From the NCBI GenBank assembly GCA_000827325.1, contig KN832870.1, positions 682,001 through 746,000 of the forward strand: 64,000 nt of DNA, given 5' to 3'. Under the pieces are notes generated by a model. It did not search any database, was not told the DNA's origin, and saw nothing but the letters and a program-made list of their open reading frames with translations. A program made the position numbers and the translations under genes. Positions 1 through 11,911 of this stretch are shown in pieces (the first letter of the stretch is position 1; every line of letters starts with the position of its first letter). This stretch comes from Oidiodendron maius Zn (taxonomy: Eukaryota > Ascomycota > Leotiomycetes > Myxotrichaceae).

Positions 1-117
1 CTGGCTTGAAACATGGGAGCCGGTGCGAGCGGTGAGCTCGGTGCCGAACTGAGAACTTACCCTGACCTTCCGTTTCCGGCAAGCGTCGCACGCCTTCGAT
101 CGGGATTGAACAAGCAT
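1..117 (-). CDS. Zn2Cys6 transcription factor, first exon only (partial)
   Basis: On the minus strand, ATG at 117 opens a 19-codon exon ending at 61. It encodes MLVQSRSKACDACRKRKVR, the first half of a fungal Zn2Cys6 cluster (C-x2-C followed by the basic RKRKVR stretch). A GTAAGT donor follows immediately at 60-55, and the window begins with the reverse complement of ...CAAGCCAG. The intron could therefore end exactly at position 1, with the remaining cysteines in the next exon outside the window. Introns right after the KVR/KIK codons are common in this family, and the TF at 11912 has one at the same place. The gene is divergent from the MFS gene at 588, so it may regulate it. Inferred from one short exon, but motif and donor coincide. 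Confidence 0.6.
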   Translation of the reverse strand, partial: MLVQSRSKACDACRKRKVRVSSQFGTELTARTGSHVSSQ

Positions 118-587
118 TATTTTCCATGAAAAGAGATGAGACCTCCGACGACTCGACTGCCATAGGACGGGGAGAATATGTTATATAGATCCAGATATTG
201 AGGAAATGTCGGGCTTGGTCGGGAATGACGCGGAGGCGATCTTTGCTGTGTTGGGGTTACTTGTCCGGGCTTATCAAATTCATTGGACAACGGCTAATTT
301 ATTAAGTGGACCCAAAACACTGCGCTGTCGTATGTAAATGTCGCACCTCGGCGCTTCCCAAGCTGCTTGCTCTTTTAAAACTACCAAATAACACAAATAT
401 CGACACTCATGTGTGCGTGTAAACGACACCGAGAGCAACCACATCATTCAAGGTCCAATTCCGGTCTGCATTGCAGCATGTTCGCTCTGGCAGTGACTTC
501 GTAGCAATTGGTTCCTTTATGCACGAGACACAGGCTCTTGTGGTCTCTTCTTCCCCATTTTGATCTGGCCATAGCGACACCTTCACG
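118..587. promoter_or_regulatory. Divergent intergenic region between regulator and transporter
   Basis: These 470 bp separate the putative Zn2Cys6 gene (minus) from the MFS gene (plus). A TATATAG-like stretch lies near 181-188 and an AT-rich stretch near 290-400. I see no coding pattern. It probably holds both promoters; no factor site can be named with confidence. Confidence 0.4.
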
Positions 588-1974
588 ATGTCTGCCGAAA
601 CGCAAACTGCGACTCCTTCAGAGAATCCCGCAACGTGGGGTGACGATTCTCTACATATGGACGAAAAAGTCGAGCCGGCCGTAGCGACAACACCTCCGGC
701 ATCTCAAAGCCAGCAGAATCAACCAAATGGCGGTCTAATGGCCTGGCTTCAAGTAGCTGCGGGTTGGTCAATCTTTTTCAACACCTGGGGCGTCATGAAC
801 ACCTTCGGCATCTTCCAGACATACTACGAGCTTGGTGAACTCTTCACTCAAACCTCATCTAACATCGCATGGATCGGGTCAATTCAAGCTCTCTGTCTGG
901 TGTCGACCGGTCTTGTCTCGGGACCACTCTACGACAGAGGGTACTTTCGCGCTCTCATGGTTGTCGGGTCCTTCTTGATGGTCTTCAGCTTTATGATGCT
1001 GAGCCTCTCTACAGCCTACTGGGAGGTATTGCTTGCCCAAGGATTCTGCTATGGTATCGGGGCGGGTTTGATATTTGTGCCGGCGCTAGCTATAATACCA
1101 ACCTATTTCAGCACCAAACTTGGCTTAGCAGTAGGTATTGCCGCGTCTGGATCATCTCTCGGCGGCGTTATTTACCCCATCGTCTTCTACAACCTGGTAG
1201 ACTCAATCGGATTTGCTTGGAGCGTTCGTACGATTGGATTCATTGTGTTGGGAACTTTGCTTCTCCCAGTTTTCGTCATGAAAATGCGTATCAAACCCGC
1301 CAAACCAAGGGCTTTTCTTGACTGGTCGGCTTTCACTGACTGGCCTTTTGCCATCTTCACCTTAAGCTGCATGATTGGATTCGTTGGCCTTTACACCGCA
1401 CTATTCTTTATTTCTTATTTTGCGGAAGCTACTGGTTCAGCAGATGCTAAAATGGCCTTCTACCTCATTCCTATTGTTAACGCTGCCTCCGTGTTTGGTC
1501 GCACGATTCCAAATGCCATTTCTGACTACACCGGTCCTATCAGTTGTGAGTAATATTGCAATTCGAACTAGTAACTTACTGATATGCAATAAAGTGTTTG
1601 GTCCTGCTAGTATCATCTGCGGTATCTTATCCCTCTGTTTGATGGCTGTCACGAATCTCGGTGGTGTTGTCAGTATAGCACTGCTCTACGGGTTCTTTTC
1701 CGGTGTTTATGTCGCACTTCCTACAGTCTGTTTCGTGCGTTTAACAGCGGATAAGTCCAAGATCGGCACTAGAATAGGCATGGGATTTGCACTCACTGGT
1801 GTTGCTGTCTTGGCAGGCGGTCCAGGGGGTGGTGGTGTTCTGGGCACCGATGTGACTGATCTTCACTGGCACAGTTTGTGGATCTATGGTAGTATCTTCT
1901 CTCTCATTGGTGGCTTTATGCTTCTTGCTTTGAGATTTTACTTGACCAAGGGTAAGTTGTTGGCGAAGATGTAG
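588..1974 (+). CDS. MFS monocarboxylate-type transporter
   Basis: Two exons, 588-1545 and 1595-1974, joined over a 49-nt GT-AG intron, give 445 aa, the usual length of fungal MCT/Mch-like permeases. After a hydrophilic 45-residue N-terminus, the motif GGLMAWLQVAAGW and then NTFGIFQTYYE open TM1, as is typical of this subfamily. About 12 hydrophobic segments follow, with a loop rich in basic residues (KMRIKPAKPR) in the middle. Such proteins import or export monocarboxylates or related organic acids across the plasma membrane by proton symport. The splice joins ...SDYTGPIS to LFGPASIICG in frame. Its place beside two oxygenases and a hydrolase suggests it carries the pathway substrate or product; the ligand is unknown. 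Confidence 0.85.
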
Positions 1975-2752
1975 ATGAATGCAGAGAGGAAAATTTAGAC
2001 TTTTACCACGTATCTGCATTTCGTACCAGCATTTTCATTATGTACTGATGAAAGGACGCATTATAAAACGGGCATTCTTGTTCTTCTCTTTGCTCTTTAG
2101 CCTATTTATTAGTTAGGACGGCTGATAGTTAAATATACCTTTGAGTCCTTCCTTCACAGATATAATAAACTGAGTTGGCTGTCCTTGAGCTATTTTATTT
2201 TTACTTTATAGTACAATAAAAGTAAAGTCTCTATTTACAAATATGTATAGTACATAGATACCACCGAGCTTTATCTAACTAGAAATAGCTAATACCCCTT
2301 TATACCTAGATATAGTGCAAGTAATTAACCGAGCACAAATTATACCAAGTGTACTTTTAGAGGAACTACTAGATAAAGATTACGTAGCCGTAGCTCTATG
2401 GCCAATCTCCTCTGTGCTTCGCCCTAGACGAGTCATCCAAGAGCGATTCACTGCCCAGGCTCTTTCCTACGTTATATAGTTGGTGGGCGGAGGGAACTGA
2501 AGATCAATAGCTAAATGGCGAGTGAGTCGGTCCCTCAAGCCTTTCCATTTCTATTTCATCTACCACTGTAGTGGGTTAAGATGGTTAAGCAGAGCTAGTG
2601 CTTAAGAATCACGCGGAAGGACAATAGCGGCTTTAATAGTTAGATTCCCTTCCCTGGGGAGAAGGACATCTTGTATTTTACATTGATATTCATACGCATC
2701 TTTTACTCTTCTACACAGACTTTGTATTTCGTAGCATATGTAATAGATACAC
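1975..2752. other. Convergent intergenic region, no gene seen
   Basis: The 778 bp between the 3' ends of two convergent MFS genes are AT-rich in the first 400 bp, with TATTTATTAG-like stretches that could serve as 3'-end signals. I see no gene here. Confidence 0.5.
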
Positions 2753-4604
2753 TCATTCTCCAACATCCCGATCTGAATGCCAATATGCCAGCTTCTGTAC
2801 AACCGGCCAATTCCACGAAATTCTTCGCCACGTCTTTCCAAAGAAGTAGAATGGTATCATTCCTAGTAGGACCGCACCAAAGATAGCCGCCATTTCCCCG
2901 AACGCAGCAGCATATCCAGATTGCTCGATCCAAGGATTTGTGTAAAAGCTGAGCAGGAAGCCGATGAGAGCTGCAGTGTTCTTAGCACATTATATTCAAG
3001 GATAAGCTTGCTCGCTAAAATCTTACATTTAAAGGCGTACTGCGTTATCGTTACCTCTCCAGCTATAGGACGGTAGCAATCAATCATGTAAACGACCGAT
3101 ATATTGGCTGCTTGAACGATGGTGAAAGTTACTCATTCCCACAATTGTTAGTCCGAACTACTCTGTCATCAGGCGTGGAAACTCACAAAGACCGAGACCA
3201 ATGACTGGAACAATCCAGTGAAGCTGGCTTCCTATACCCACTCCGTATAGAACGAGAGAAAGAGGCCCAGTGATCAAACTTATGGCCATTAAGGGCAATC
3301 GCATCTCAGGCTCTCTGATACCGCCATTCCTCCGAGTTAGATAGTCGGCGCAGGCGTCGGAGAGATATCCTCCAAAAAAGATAGCAATGATGGAACCAAT
3401 TACTCCGGATATCATACAGAGCCCTGTCTGCCATGTTGAGAAATTATACGTCAGCGAGAACGCAGTGGCCAAATTTGACGAGATCGCGACTAGGAATCCA
3501 ACGACAACCGACAGGACAAGAGAGGCCCAAAGCACAGACGGCAGACAGATCAAAATGATGGGACGAAAGGCAACCCTCCAAATAGACTCTCTAGTGAATT
3601 GTTTAAATGGCGGCTTGGACACAATCTCCATGATACTGGGCCGTTGTCCAACGTGTTGCTGCAGTCGATCTGCGACTACATCTTCAATGTACTCTCCACT
3701 AGTCTCTTGTTTGCCGTCGGCATCACCAATATCCGTGGAGATCACCGCATTCCGTACGTAGAGTGTTTCAGGTAGTGTGAGGAACACCAAGACAGCGGTC
3801 GCCCCTGTTAGGGCAAACGACACCCAGAACACCACCCTCCAGGACCTGTCAATTGTGATGAGTCCGGCAACAACAGTACCAAGAGAGGTCCCAAAGTTTA
3901 ACATGCAAGTGTACATCCTGTAAATTGATTTATGATCAGTTATAGTTTGAGGGAATGGTTGCGCACCAGGCAGACCTACACCATCATTGTCCCGCGTTGA
4001 TGAACGAAGAATATATCAGCAATCGTGAGGGGTCCCAGAACTTCGCCTGCCCCTGCCGCAAAACCCATCAGGGCCCTCGAAACTAGCATTGTGGAATAGC
4101 TGTCCGCAACCGCGGACCAAATTGAGGTGGCGGCATAGAGAGTGAATGAAGCGACGTAGACTGGCCGCCTTCCATACTTCACCATCAACGGGGCCCAAAT
4201 AAGGTTGCTGACCCCCATCATAAGAGCTGTGACGGTGAAGAAGTACGCCGTTTTTGCGACGTTATGTAAAAACGAGGGACCAGGGGGGCCGAAGAAGTCG
4301 ATCGTCATTTGGGGGATCGTGATAGCTGGTCCTGACGTGAAGAATGTGCAAAGGAAGATTGCCCATGATGTGAGCCCTGCTACGTAATATTTGTATGCAG
4401 TTGGCCTATCAGAATATATTAGAGCTTAAAGTTACGGCCATTCAACGTCGAGGATTCAACGAACCAGTTGAGAGGATCGGCTGGATCCTGTGATGGAGTT
4501 GGCACAAGTATAATCTCCTGAGTCGCCTCGTGCCTCAAGCGAAGGGTACCCAATCTTTCCCCACCAGGAGCGATTACTGGCTCGATAGTATCGGATGGAG
4601 ACAT
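2753..4604 (-). CDS. MFS drug/polyamine-type transporter (DHA1-like)
   Basis: Five exons (4604-4465, 4405-3980, 3917-3187, 3131-3027, 2970-2753) with introns of 55-62 nt give 539 aa. All junctions keep phase and restore family sequence: DPLNW-PTAYKYY, RGTMM-VMYT, GLGL-LTFTIVQAANIS, TQYAFK-SLIGFLLSFYTNPW. The hydrophilic N-terminus ends in DPADPLNW, typical of fungal DHA1-type exporters. MFS motif A appears as MVKYGRRPVYVAS, followed by SRALMGFAAGAGEVLGPLTIADIFF. About 12 TMs are visible, with a long central loop. The final exon carries FYTNPWIEQSGYAAAFG. Its likely role is export of a drug or pathway product. The gene heads the minus-strand group and has a TATA-like TTTATAAATG about 110 bp upstream of the ATG. 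Confidence 0.9.
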
Positions 4605-5897
4605 TTTTGGTGTACAGATATCAGTAAGTTACTTGCACGATGTATTGCTCTATCTTCAGCTCGGATTTAGAACGATGTAGCATAGAAGAAGCTTGATGGT
4701 AAATCATCCACATTTATAAAAATTGACTTCTGGGATCCTCAGACACTTATTTACAATTGCGAGTCCTCTACGTTAGCCGGAATACCTTGCCTTGGAAAAT
4801 TACAGTGCTCTGAGAATGGCCGTTATTGGTTCCTCTAATGTTTTGCATATCAGCCAGGGAGCACAAAATTTGTAAGCCATCTGTAAGGAGAAGATAATAT
4901 AGAAGCACGGGTCCTCGGGCCATGGGGCTGAGCCTAATGAGGAGCCTTAACTAGGTAGTAGCGGGTTTTCCACCGGGGTCCACTCCTGCGGCGGTTGCCA
5001 TGTCTGAGGACCGGACATTCCGCGAAGATGGAAACCAAGGGGATTTGTGGGCGCCAAAGCAGGAGGCATCGTCTAGTGGCCCAATTATGAGGGAACTCTT
5101 CGTGCACCTACGGGCCGACCAGTCAATTGACTCGTCCAACGCTGGGCGTTCTAGTATTGCAAGGTGCTGGCAATAAGTGGGAACTATCCGAAAGCCGATA
5201 GGGTCGGCAACGTCGGAAAATTAAACGTCCCAAGGTCTGGGGAAGGTGGAGGGAGTCTCAATGAAGAGATGCAGAGTGCAAGAGAAGCATATGGTTGGAG
5301 GCGAAGTGTAGATTTTGTCGTGGGCTGTATGTAAGTGGCTATTGGCTTCCTGGTCTCGCCATGCCCCAGAATTTGTGCCCTACCTGTGGGGAAGCAATGT
5401 CCCGGATATCCCGCGTGCTCGGAAACTATTGGCTGAAACCGGGGACTCTATCTACTTGGTGTACGCGGGATTAGCGAGGCGCGAAAGAGCCTGAGACTTG
5501 GTTTCAAAGTACTTGGTGGCTTGGGAAAGAAGAAAATCTGCTGGATGCTGGTCAATTTGCCAGCCATTAAAATTAGACAGGAAACTATAATGTCCCGTGG
5601 GGCCTCGCTTCTTGCTAATGCTGTCTTAATAGTGGGCCACTCTGCTTTTGGATGAAGACATCCCTCCAGGCTCCTTGGTGCTAGATATTCTAATCGATGT
5701 GATTGGTAGTCAGTCGGCTATCTCATGCCTCGGTACATTAAGCCTATACCGTACAATATCAGTGAAATGCAATACCGGCCCTGTCTATTGCCCTGCCTTC
5801 TCAGCTTATGCCGTGTGACTGCAGCCACCTTTGCCCCGTTGAAAACGCTAACGACCAACCACTAGCAAAACGACGTCGGACAATTTGGCGTCCTTCT
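4605..5897. other. Intergenic region with no recognised gene
   Basis: These 1.3 kb between the MFS start and the monooxygenase stop hold only short open frames with no family resemblance. The part near 4605-4760 should contain the MFS promoter, and the part near 5800-5897 the monooxygenase 3' UTR. Nothing else is supported. Confidence 0.45.
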
Positions 5898-8395
5898 TCA
5901 TCTCTGAGCCTTCATAAACGCTCCAAAGAACCTCTCTAAGTCCGGCAGATCTTCCAACTCTCCGATCCAGCTCACATACTGGTCTGGCCTCAACGCTACC
6001 ATGCATCCCGTGCGGTGGTCGACGCCATAATTCTCGTATGCATGGCCGTGACCCTCGTGGTAGGATATGTCATCGACGAATACCTTCGAATAGTCCCATC
6101 CGTACTCCTCATTATACGGATGGAACACCGCAGGAAGCGAAAGGAGCTCTATGCTTGCCCTCGGTGCCGAGTGGACTGTGAGGACCTCAAAAACGGAGTC
6201 GATGGGAGCTGACTTCGGGGTGTATTTGTGTAGAAATGATCCTGACGAGTCCAGGGATTTTCCAAGGGCCACATATCGTGCAAACTGTGCCGGATCTAGC
6301 AGATCCCCGGCAAATACTATGACCCGCCATGTCCCGTTAGCGGATAGGAGTTCTTGCAGGTGCCATGGCCGGGCATCGGATTGATTTAGGACCTTGTAGC
6401 TCGGCATCCGCATGCCGATAGGTATTCTTCTTGCCAGATATTGTTTGCCAGTCAGGATACATGGGATGCTTTCAACGGGCCTCCCAAGAAAAGGAGCCTT
6501 GTAATTTTGTTTATAGGTAAGAACATCTGCCTGGTGCTCAGGGTCTTTTGCGACAATCAAGTTTGTGGTGTAGTCGACGGCAGTGCCACTTGCGAACAAA
6601 TTTCCTTTCTCGAAGACGTCTTTGAAGGTCCTCGGGTCGATGCCTTCTTCGTCAAGAAGGTCCTTTGAGGGGCGCCCAGAGAAAAGCTGAGAGAACCGAT
6701 GATCAAAGTTGATGAGCTCCTGAGCAATTTGACGCCGTTCGCTGGTATAAGTCGCCAACAACGATCTGCTAGACTGGCCTTTGATAACGTGGGCGAGCTT
6801 CCAGCCGAGGTTGTATGCTATTCAATGATTTAGTGGTGTGTCCTATACGGCTGAACCTGGAGACAACTCACTATCGTGCATACTAATGTTCATACCCTGG
6901 CCTGCCTTTGGGCTGTGAGTGTGCACAGCGTCTCCGGCGAGGAAAATTCTGTCATGTGCAGAGAACTTGGAGCCGACTCGCTGACCAATACGGTAAGCTG
7001 TCCACCAGTGACAGTGTTTGTAGGTAAGCTCGTAAGGTGCCAGAATCATTTGCGCCGATCGCAGCAGCGTGTCTTGATTAATCATGGAACGGTCGAGCTT
7101 GTCAGTATGTTAGCGAAAGTCATACGGCTACAGAATAACACAACACATACGGGTTGTCCATCCTCGGTAACCTCGCTCACTTGAATGTATAGCCTGACAT
7201 ATTTATTCTCCCTTGGGATAATCATCATGCTGCCAGAGGCGGAATGAATTGCGCAGCGGTATCTGATATCAGCTTAGGAAAAATGTTAGAGCAGATCGAG
7301 AGGGGGCGTAACGACATACGGAAATCAGTAATTGGAACAATGTCGAGCACACCCCTACATGCTGTGTTAGCCTCGTCTGTAATTGTAAGGGCATGAATTC
7401 GCTCACCAGATGAAGTCGGTTTGTTCCCCTTCCAAAACGCATTCGATCTGTCGACGGGTCCAAGAATGGGCCCCATCGCAGCCAACAACATATTTTGCAT
7501 GGATAGTCTCTGTATGTGAAGCCACATTGGCTTTTGCAGCAGCCAAGATGGAGTCTGTGTTGTCTGCAGTGAGGTTGCTTCGGAATATACCATTGGGGAT
7601 ATGCGATCCGTTAGTAATACCATTTGGAATACCATTTGCTTCCGAGGTCAGCTGTCGGATGGTGACCGAAATAGGGAATTCTTCGTCGTTCTCGGCATTC
7701 TCAGCATCTATGTGGAGAGATTCGGGCATTTTGCCATATTCGACAGCGATATCACTGTATTGGCCAATATACTTGAGAAGATAATCCTCGATTCGCGCTG
7801 ATTGTACGGAATCAGCGAACGGTTAGGACCAGTATGCGGAGCTCTCATACCTTGATGAAGTGTTGCTTGCTGAAATCGGCTAATGCCAGGCATGGTGTCG
7901 ACGATCATATCCGACCGATACAAACGGTTGTCTTTGTCTGGGTTCTGGCTGACATTAGCCTCAAATACATCCCCAATAGGAAAACGTACCCAAAAGCGGA
8001 TCTCCAACATATGGTTTGCCTCGCGCCATATGTCCTGGCCAATACCCATGGAATCGAGAATCTTCGCGAATGTCAGACTTGTATCATATTTTCAGGATTG
8101 AGAATCTGTCCTTGCCTCAAATGTTCTACTTTGGAGCCCATCGGCTTGCCTGCAACGTGTCAGTTTTTTCTATTCGGTGCTGGAACTCGTTTCCGGAAGC
8201 TGTACCCGCTGTTTATTCTATTATGGCGCTTGTCGATGAGTCGAGTCTTTATGCCTAATCGTGCCAACCATGTGCAGAGCATAAGCCTAGGCACGGTATC
8301 AGCGTCTTACACGGCGTTCAGGGAGGCGAAGGAATCTGTGCAAACCCTGATGGCCCGGCTCCAATAACCAACACATCGACCTTACAATGCTCCAT
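5898..8395 (-). CDS. FAD-dependent aromatic hydroxylase (phenol 2-monooxygenase family)
   Basis: Ten exons (8395-8346, 8286-8206, 8149-8116, 8061-7990, 7944-7851, 7797-7407, 7354-7320, 7272-7151, 7097-6872, 6817-5898) give 674 aa, matching phenol 2-monooxygenases. Residues 6-17 carry the Rossmann motif [27 protein letters not shown] follows, then [14 protein letters not shown] (DG motif), then [22 protein letters not shown] (FAD ribityl GD motif) and [11 protein letters not shown]. The last 230 residues form the thioredoxin-like C-terminal domain of this family, including DYSKVFVDD and RPDQYVSW. Family members hydroxylate phenols at the ortho position with NADPH and O2. The intron after exon 3 (8115-8062) is GC-AG (GCAAGG...GCGAAG). 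A roughly 40-residue Asn/Gly-rich insertion ([15 protein letters not shown] region) sits in the substrate domain. It lies downstream of the P450 on the same strand, and both probably act on the same aromatic substrate. Confidence 0.9.
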
Positions 8396-9479
8396 CTGTC
8401 ACTGATTTGCAAACAAACGTTGATTAGAGTCTTTTTATCGAAGGCCAGTCTGAAATATTTAACCCAAATCGAGAAGAGAATTAACATTGACGTTGAAGCT
8501 GTCTCAGGGCCGTGACATAGGACAGGTTGGGGGAAGAGTCTACTTATGGTGTCGATGCTTGTAGATGATGAAAATAGTTGTTTTGCAGGTGCCAAGATGT
8601 TGGGTTTTGCCTTTTCAACCCAAGCCGGCTGCTTATCTTGAATGGCATGTCGCGTTACCTTTCAAGCTAAGTTTCAAATTTCGATGATTGCAATCTTTAT
8701 GGCAAATTGAGCTTATTTTCCTTTCAACAGTGACCATGACCAGTGAGCGGACCCACACATACAAAAATTACAACCTCAGCCGTCCGATTGGCTCGCGGGA
8801 TTTCCGGACCATCATTAGTCTCGGCGCCCGGATTAAGATCGTGCATACGAAAAACGAACGCCAAGTCTGTCACTACGCTAGCCAAGGATTGAATTAATGC
8901 ATAACAAATAGTCTCGTTGACAAGTTGCCCAGTAACTAAACTTACTGTAAATTCAGTGAACTACAGGCCTATAAGCCCTAAATGTATAGCGCACAAAGCC
9001 TGAGCTAATCGGAGGATGAACGGAATTTAGAAGATTTTTAACAAATAAGCTAGCCATAGTTAAATTGTCTAAATATGACTATTATCTTATTTGAAATGAA
9101 ATATTTTCCCCCGCTTTCGTAATTGCAATATAATCTACGGGTTATAAGTATTAATATTAGATAAAGGGGGAGGGAGGTGCGGTGAAGGTTCTGATCGTAC
9201 GTAGTCCAATTTAGTTCTTATACTTAAACTTAGACTTTTTATGTATTCAGAGGCATAATCTTCTGAGCAGCCAGCCAGACATACCTGTGCGCTGCAGCAA
9301 TGGGGGCCTCATCATGACCGTTTCTTGTACTAATCATTCGGTGTCTAGGGGCCTAACAACAACTGACACCGCCGAACATAATAGGACAACTGCTTGCATT
9401 TTCATTTGAAGCGGGTGAAGATCTCGACTGATCCAAAGTAACATATATTGTATGCCTTTCATTGGGACTCACGGGGAGT
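8396..9479. other. Intergenic region upstream of the monooxygenase
   Basis: These 1.1 kb lie between the P450 stop and the monooxygenase ATG, both on the minus strand. The stretch 9000-9180 is AT-rich; I see no coding signal. The monooxygenase promoter must lie in the lower half. Confidence 0.45.
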
Positions 9480-11475
9480 TTAGTCCTCGTAGCCTTTGAA
9501 AAGTTCTTGACCCTCGCTGCACTCGCGATCAATAGTCTGTTGATGCTGTGCAGATCGCACATTCAACCGTACAGGGAATGGTTTTGGTGCAGTGAGGAAA
9601 CCATTTGTCCATTCGGTCTCCACCGAATCCCGAATATCCTCACTAGATAATTGCCTGCCAGTTTCAGGGTCTTTTCCTGGCACCATGTTAAATGCCCAGA
9701 CAAGTTTGCTCACGTTGATCAACTAAATTGCACATAATCAACAGCTGATTAAATAATCAATGATGGCCCACTCACTAGAGAATTCTCCGCAAGATGTAGA
9801 CCAGGACAAATACGTCTTCCAGCTCCAAATGCATATGTTGTGCGGAGTCCGTCTGGGATATCGAGACTTTTCTTATAGCCATATTCGTTTTGTTCGAAAC
9901 GTTCGGGGATGAACTCGTCTGGCCGATCGTAGCATTCAGAATTGTGTTGAATTGCCCTAATTGACATCGCTGTTAGCGAACCGGAAACTGAAAGGTGACT
10001 CTGTCTCGTAGAGCGTACCATGTATTCGCTACAAAAATCGAGCCCTTGGGGAAATGATAGCCACTATAGGTATCATCTGCTTCAGATTAGAAATGTTTGG
10101 CCAAAGGACTGGAGCTACATACCCTGAATGAGGGCGTGTGGGATGCCACCTGCAGCGACCGGTCGCCAGCGCAGAACCTGACTATTTGAGCATATTGAAA
10201 CCGACACACCCCCCTGACCATACTCACCTCATTGACACAGTTCTTTATATAGGGTAAGTTCTTGAGATCGTCAAAAGTTGGCGATCTGCTGGTACCACAG
10301 ACCTTATCCACGGCCTCCTGGGCCTTCTTCAAGACTCGTGGATATTTGACCATAGCCAACAAGAAAGAAAGCAGGGTGGAAGCCGTTGTGTCAGAGCCTC
10401 CTTCCATAAGTACACCCCCAATGTAGGCAATGTGCTCGTCATCTAAGCCGTGTTTTTCTTTCTGCGTCTCTTGTAGCAGCTCATCCATAAGACATTTTCT
10501 ATGTACCCCTCGTTCTATTCGATCCTTAGCATTCTCAAGCAACTCGAAATACAGTTGTCGCTGTTCGGCGCGGATTTTCAAAGCCCACTTGCGCCAAGGT
10601 GCCATGAATGTAGGTAGGAACTTCAATATGGGGAATACGTCAACTGGAGGTGTGGCTCCTGTCTCTAGAATGGCTGTAAATTGGTCTTGAACATGATAAA
10701 GCCGTTGAATATTTGGATGCTCGAACTGCGGACCGCGAATACCAAAGACCGACGAGAGAATGACGGCGGTAGAGTAGCGGCGAATATGATCATAGTATCT
10801 CTCGGGCGTCTCCGAAAGTTGCTTTAGTGTGAGAACTGCCTCAGCTGCCTGGAGAGGTTGATAGGAGGTGACGGCAGTAATGTTGAGGATCGACTGGTAT
10901 ACCTTCCTCTGTCGTCGCCACTCAGGGCCGTAAGGCATCAGAAGAAGATGCGTGTTGTCGCGGGTAATAAGCTCGGCACCAATATGGTTCGGAGCTCTAC
11001 TGGAATAAATTGCACCACGTTTGTCGAAAAGGCTAGACGTCTAGTCAACTCTCTGAAGAGACAATTTCGAGGGTGATGCAAACTCTCTCACAGCCTGTGG
11101 CGAGTTTAGAATTATTAGGTTTCCAGGCCCCAATTTAAGGGAAAAGACAGATCCGTATATTTTCGACCATTCCTGAAACCTAAGAGAAGACTTTTGTTAA
11201 TAGGTTCCCGGAAAATGCGGTAGGGATAGATAGGACACAAACTTGAGATATGCTTTCGTAGCCGGCATTTGGTGTAGGTTTCCTGTGACGACGATTAGAT
11301 TCCCTATCACAATACTGCGAGGACGTTGAATCCCACCAAGGAATGGAACGGTCGGGGGTCCGGGAGGGAGAGATGACGACCTGCGTGTAGCTAAGGCATA
11401 TCGAAAGAGGCCCAGCGCAACGAGGGAGGTAGCTAGGGCGCCGAGTAGCGCTCCTGTTGTGCCCGCCATATTCAT
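9480..11475 (-). CDS. Cytochrome P450 monooxygenase
   Basis: Eight exons (11475-11337, 11282-11243, 11179-11084, 11032-10228, 10177-10123, 10076-10019, 9956-9776, 9722-9480) give 538 aa in continuous phase. The N-terminal anchor (residues about 5-28, TTGALLGALATSLVALGLF) is followed by the hinge LPPGPPTVPFLG. Also present are the I-helix oxygen-binding motif MEGGSDTTAS, the K-helix ExxR in NEVLRWRP, PERF in the meander (DEFIPERF), and the haem loop FGAGRRICPGLHLAE with its Cys ligand. This is a microsomal fungal class II P450 that needs a CPR partner, resembling the CYP2-like families used in secondary metabolism and xenobiotic oxidation. The donor at 11243/11242 (GTTTGT) was chosen because it restores KFQEW; the next best choice loses one residue. 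The substrate is unknown. Confidence 0.9.
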
Positions 11476-11911
11476 CGCAATCTACGAAACACGATAGAGG
11501 ACGAAGACCATCTGGCGAGGAAATGCTCCAGATTTATGTCTTAAGCCCTCCAGTCCGACTCGAGCGCCATAACCCATTTCATTCACCGCCATGCCAATAG
11601 ACTTCAATGCGAGTAGTTCGACGGATGGAAATTCCGCGAGAGTTCCACTACCAATTGCCGGGGATTCATCCCAGATTGTTGGGGGAAAAACTGACAGGGC
11701 GGGGTTCTTTGGACTAGGCCGAGGCTGGTAAGCTCTCCCCAGTTCCCCCACCCCTTTCCTTCCTTCAGTTGCCGTTCTTGTAACCCAAGTTCTCTTGCGG
11801 ATGAGATAACACCCAGCATCCAACGTATCGATTGAGAAAATAATACTTCGCCAGTCAGTCGTCCTCGTCACCCCACTGGAGGGACTATCCCTAGGCTTTC
11901 GCCATATCCCA
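11476..11911. promoter_or_regulatory. Shared divergent promoter of P450 and Zn2Cys6 regulator
   Basis: These 436 bp separate the two start codons. Short CGG/CCG words occur (the half-sites Zn2Cys6 proteins usually bind), but I see no convincing pair. The arrangement suggests that the regulator and the first catalytic gene are controlled together; this is inference from layout. Confidence 0.45.
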
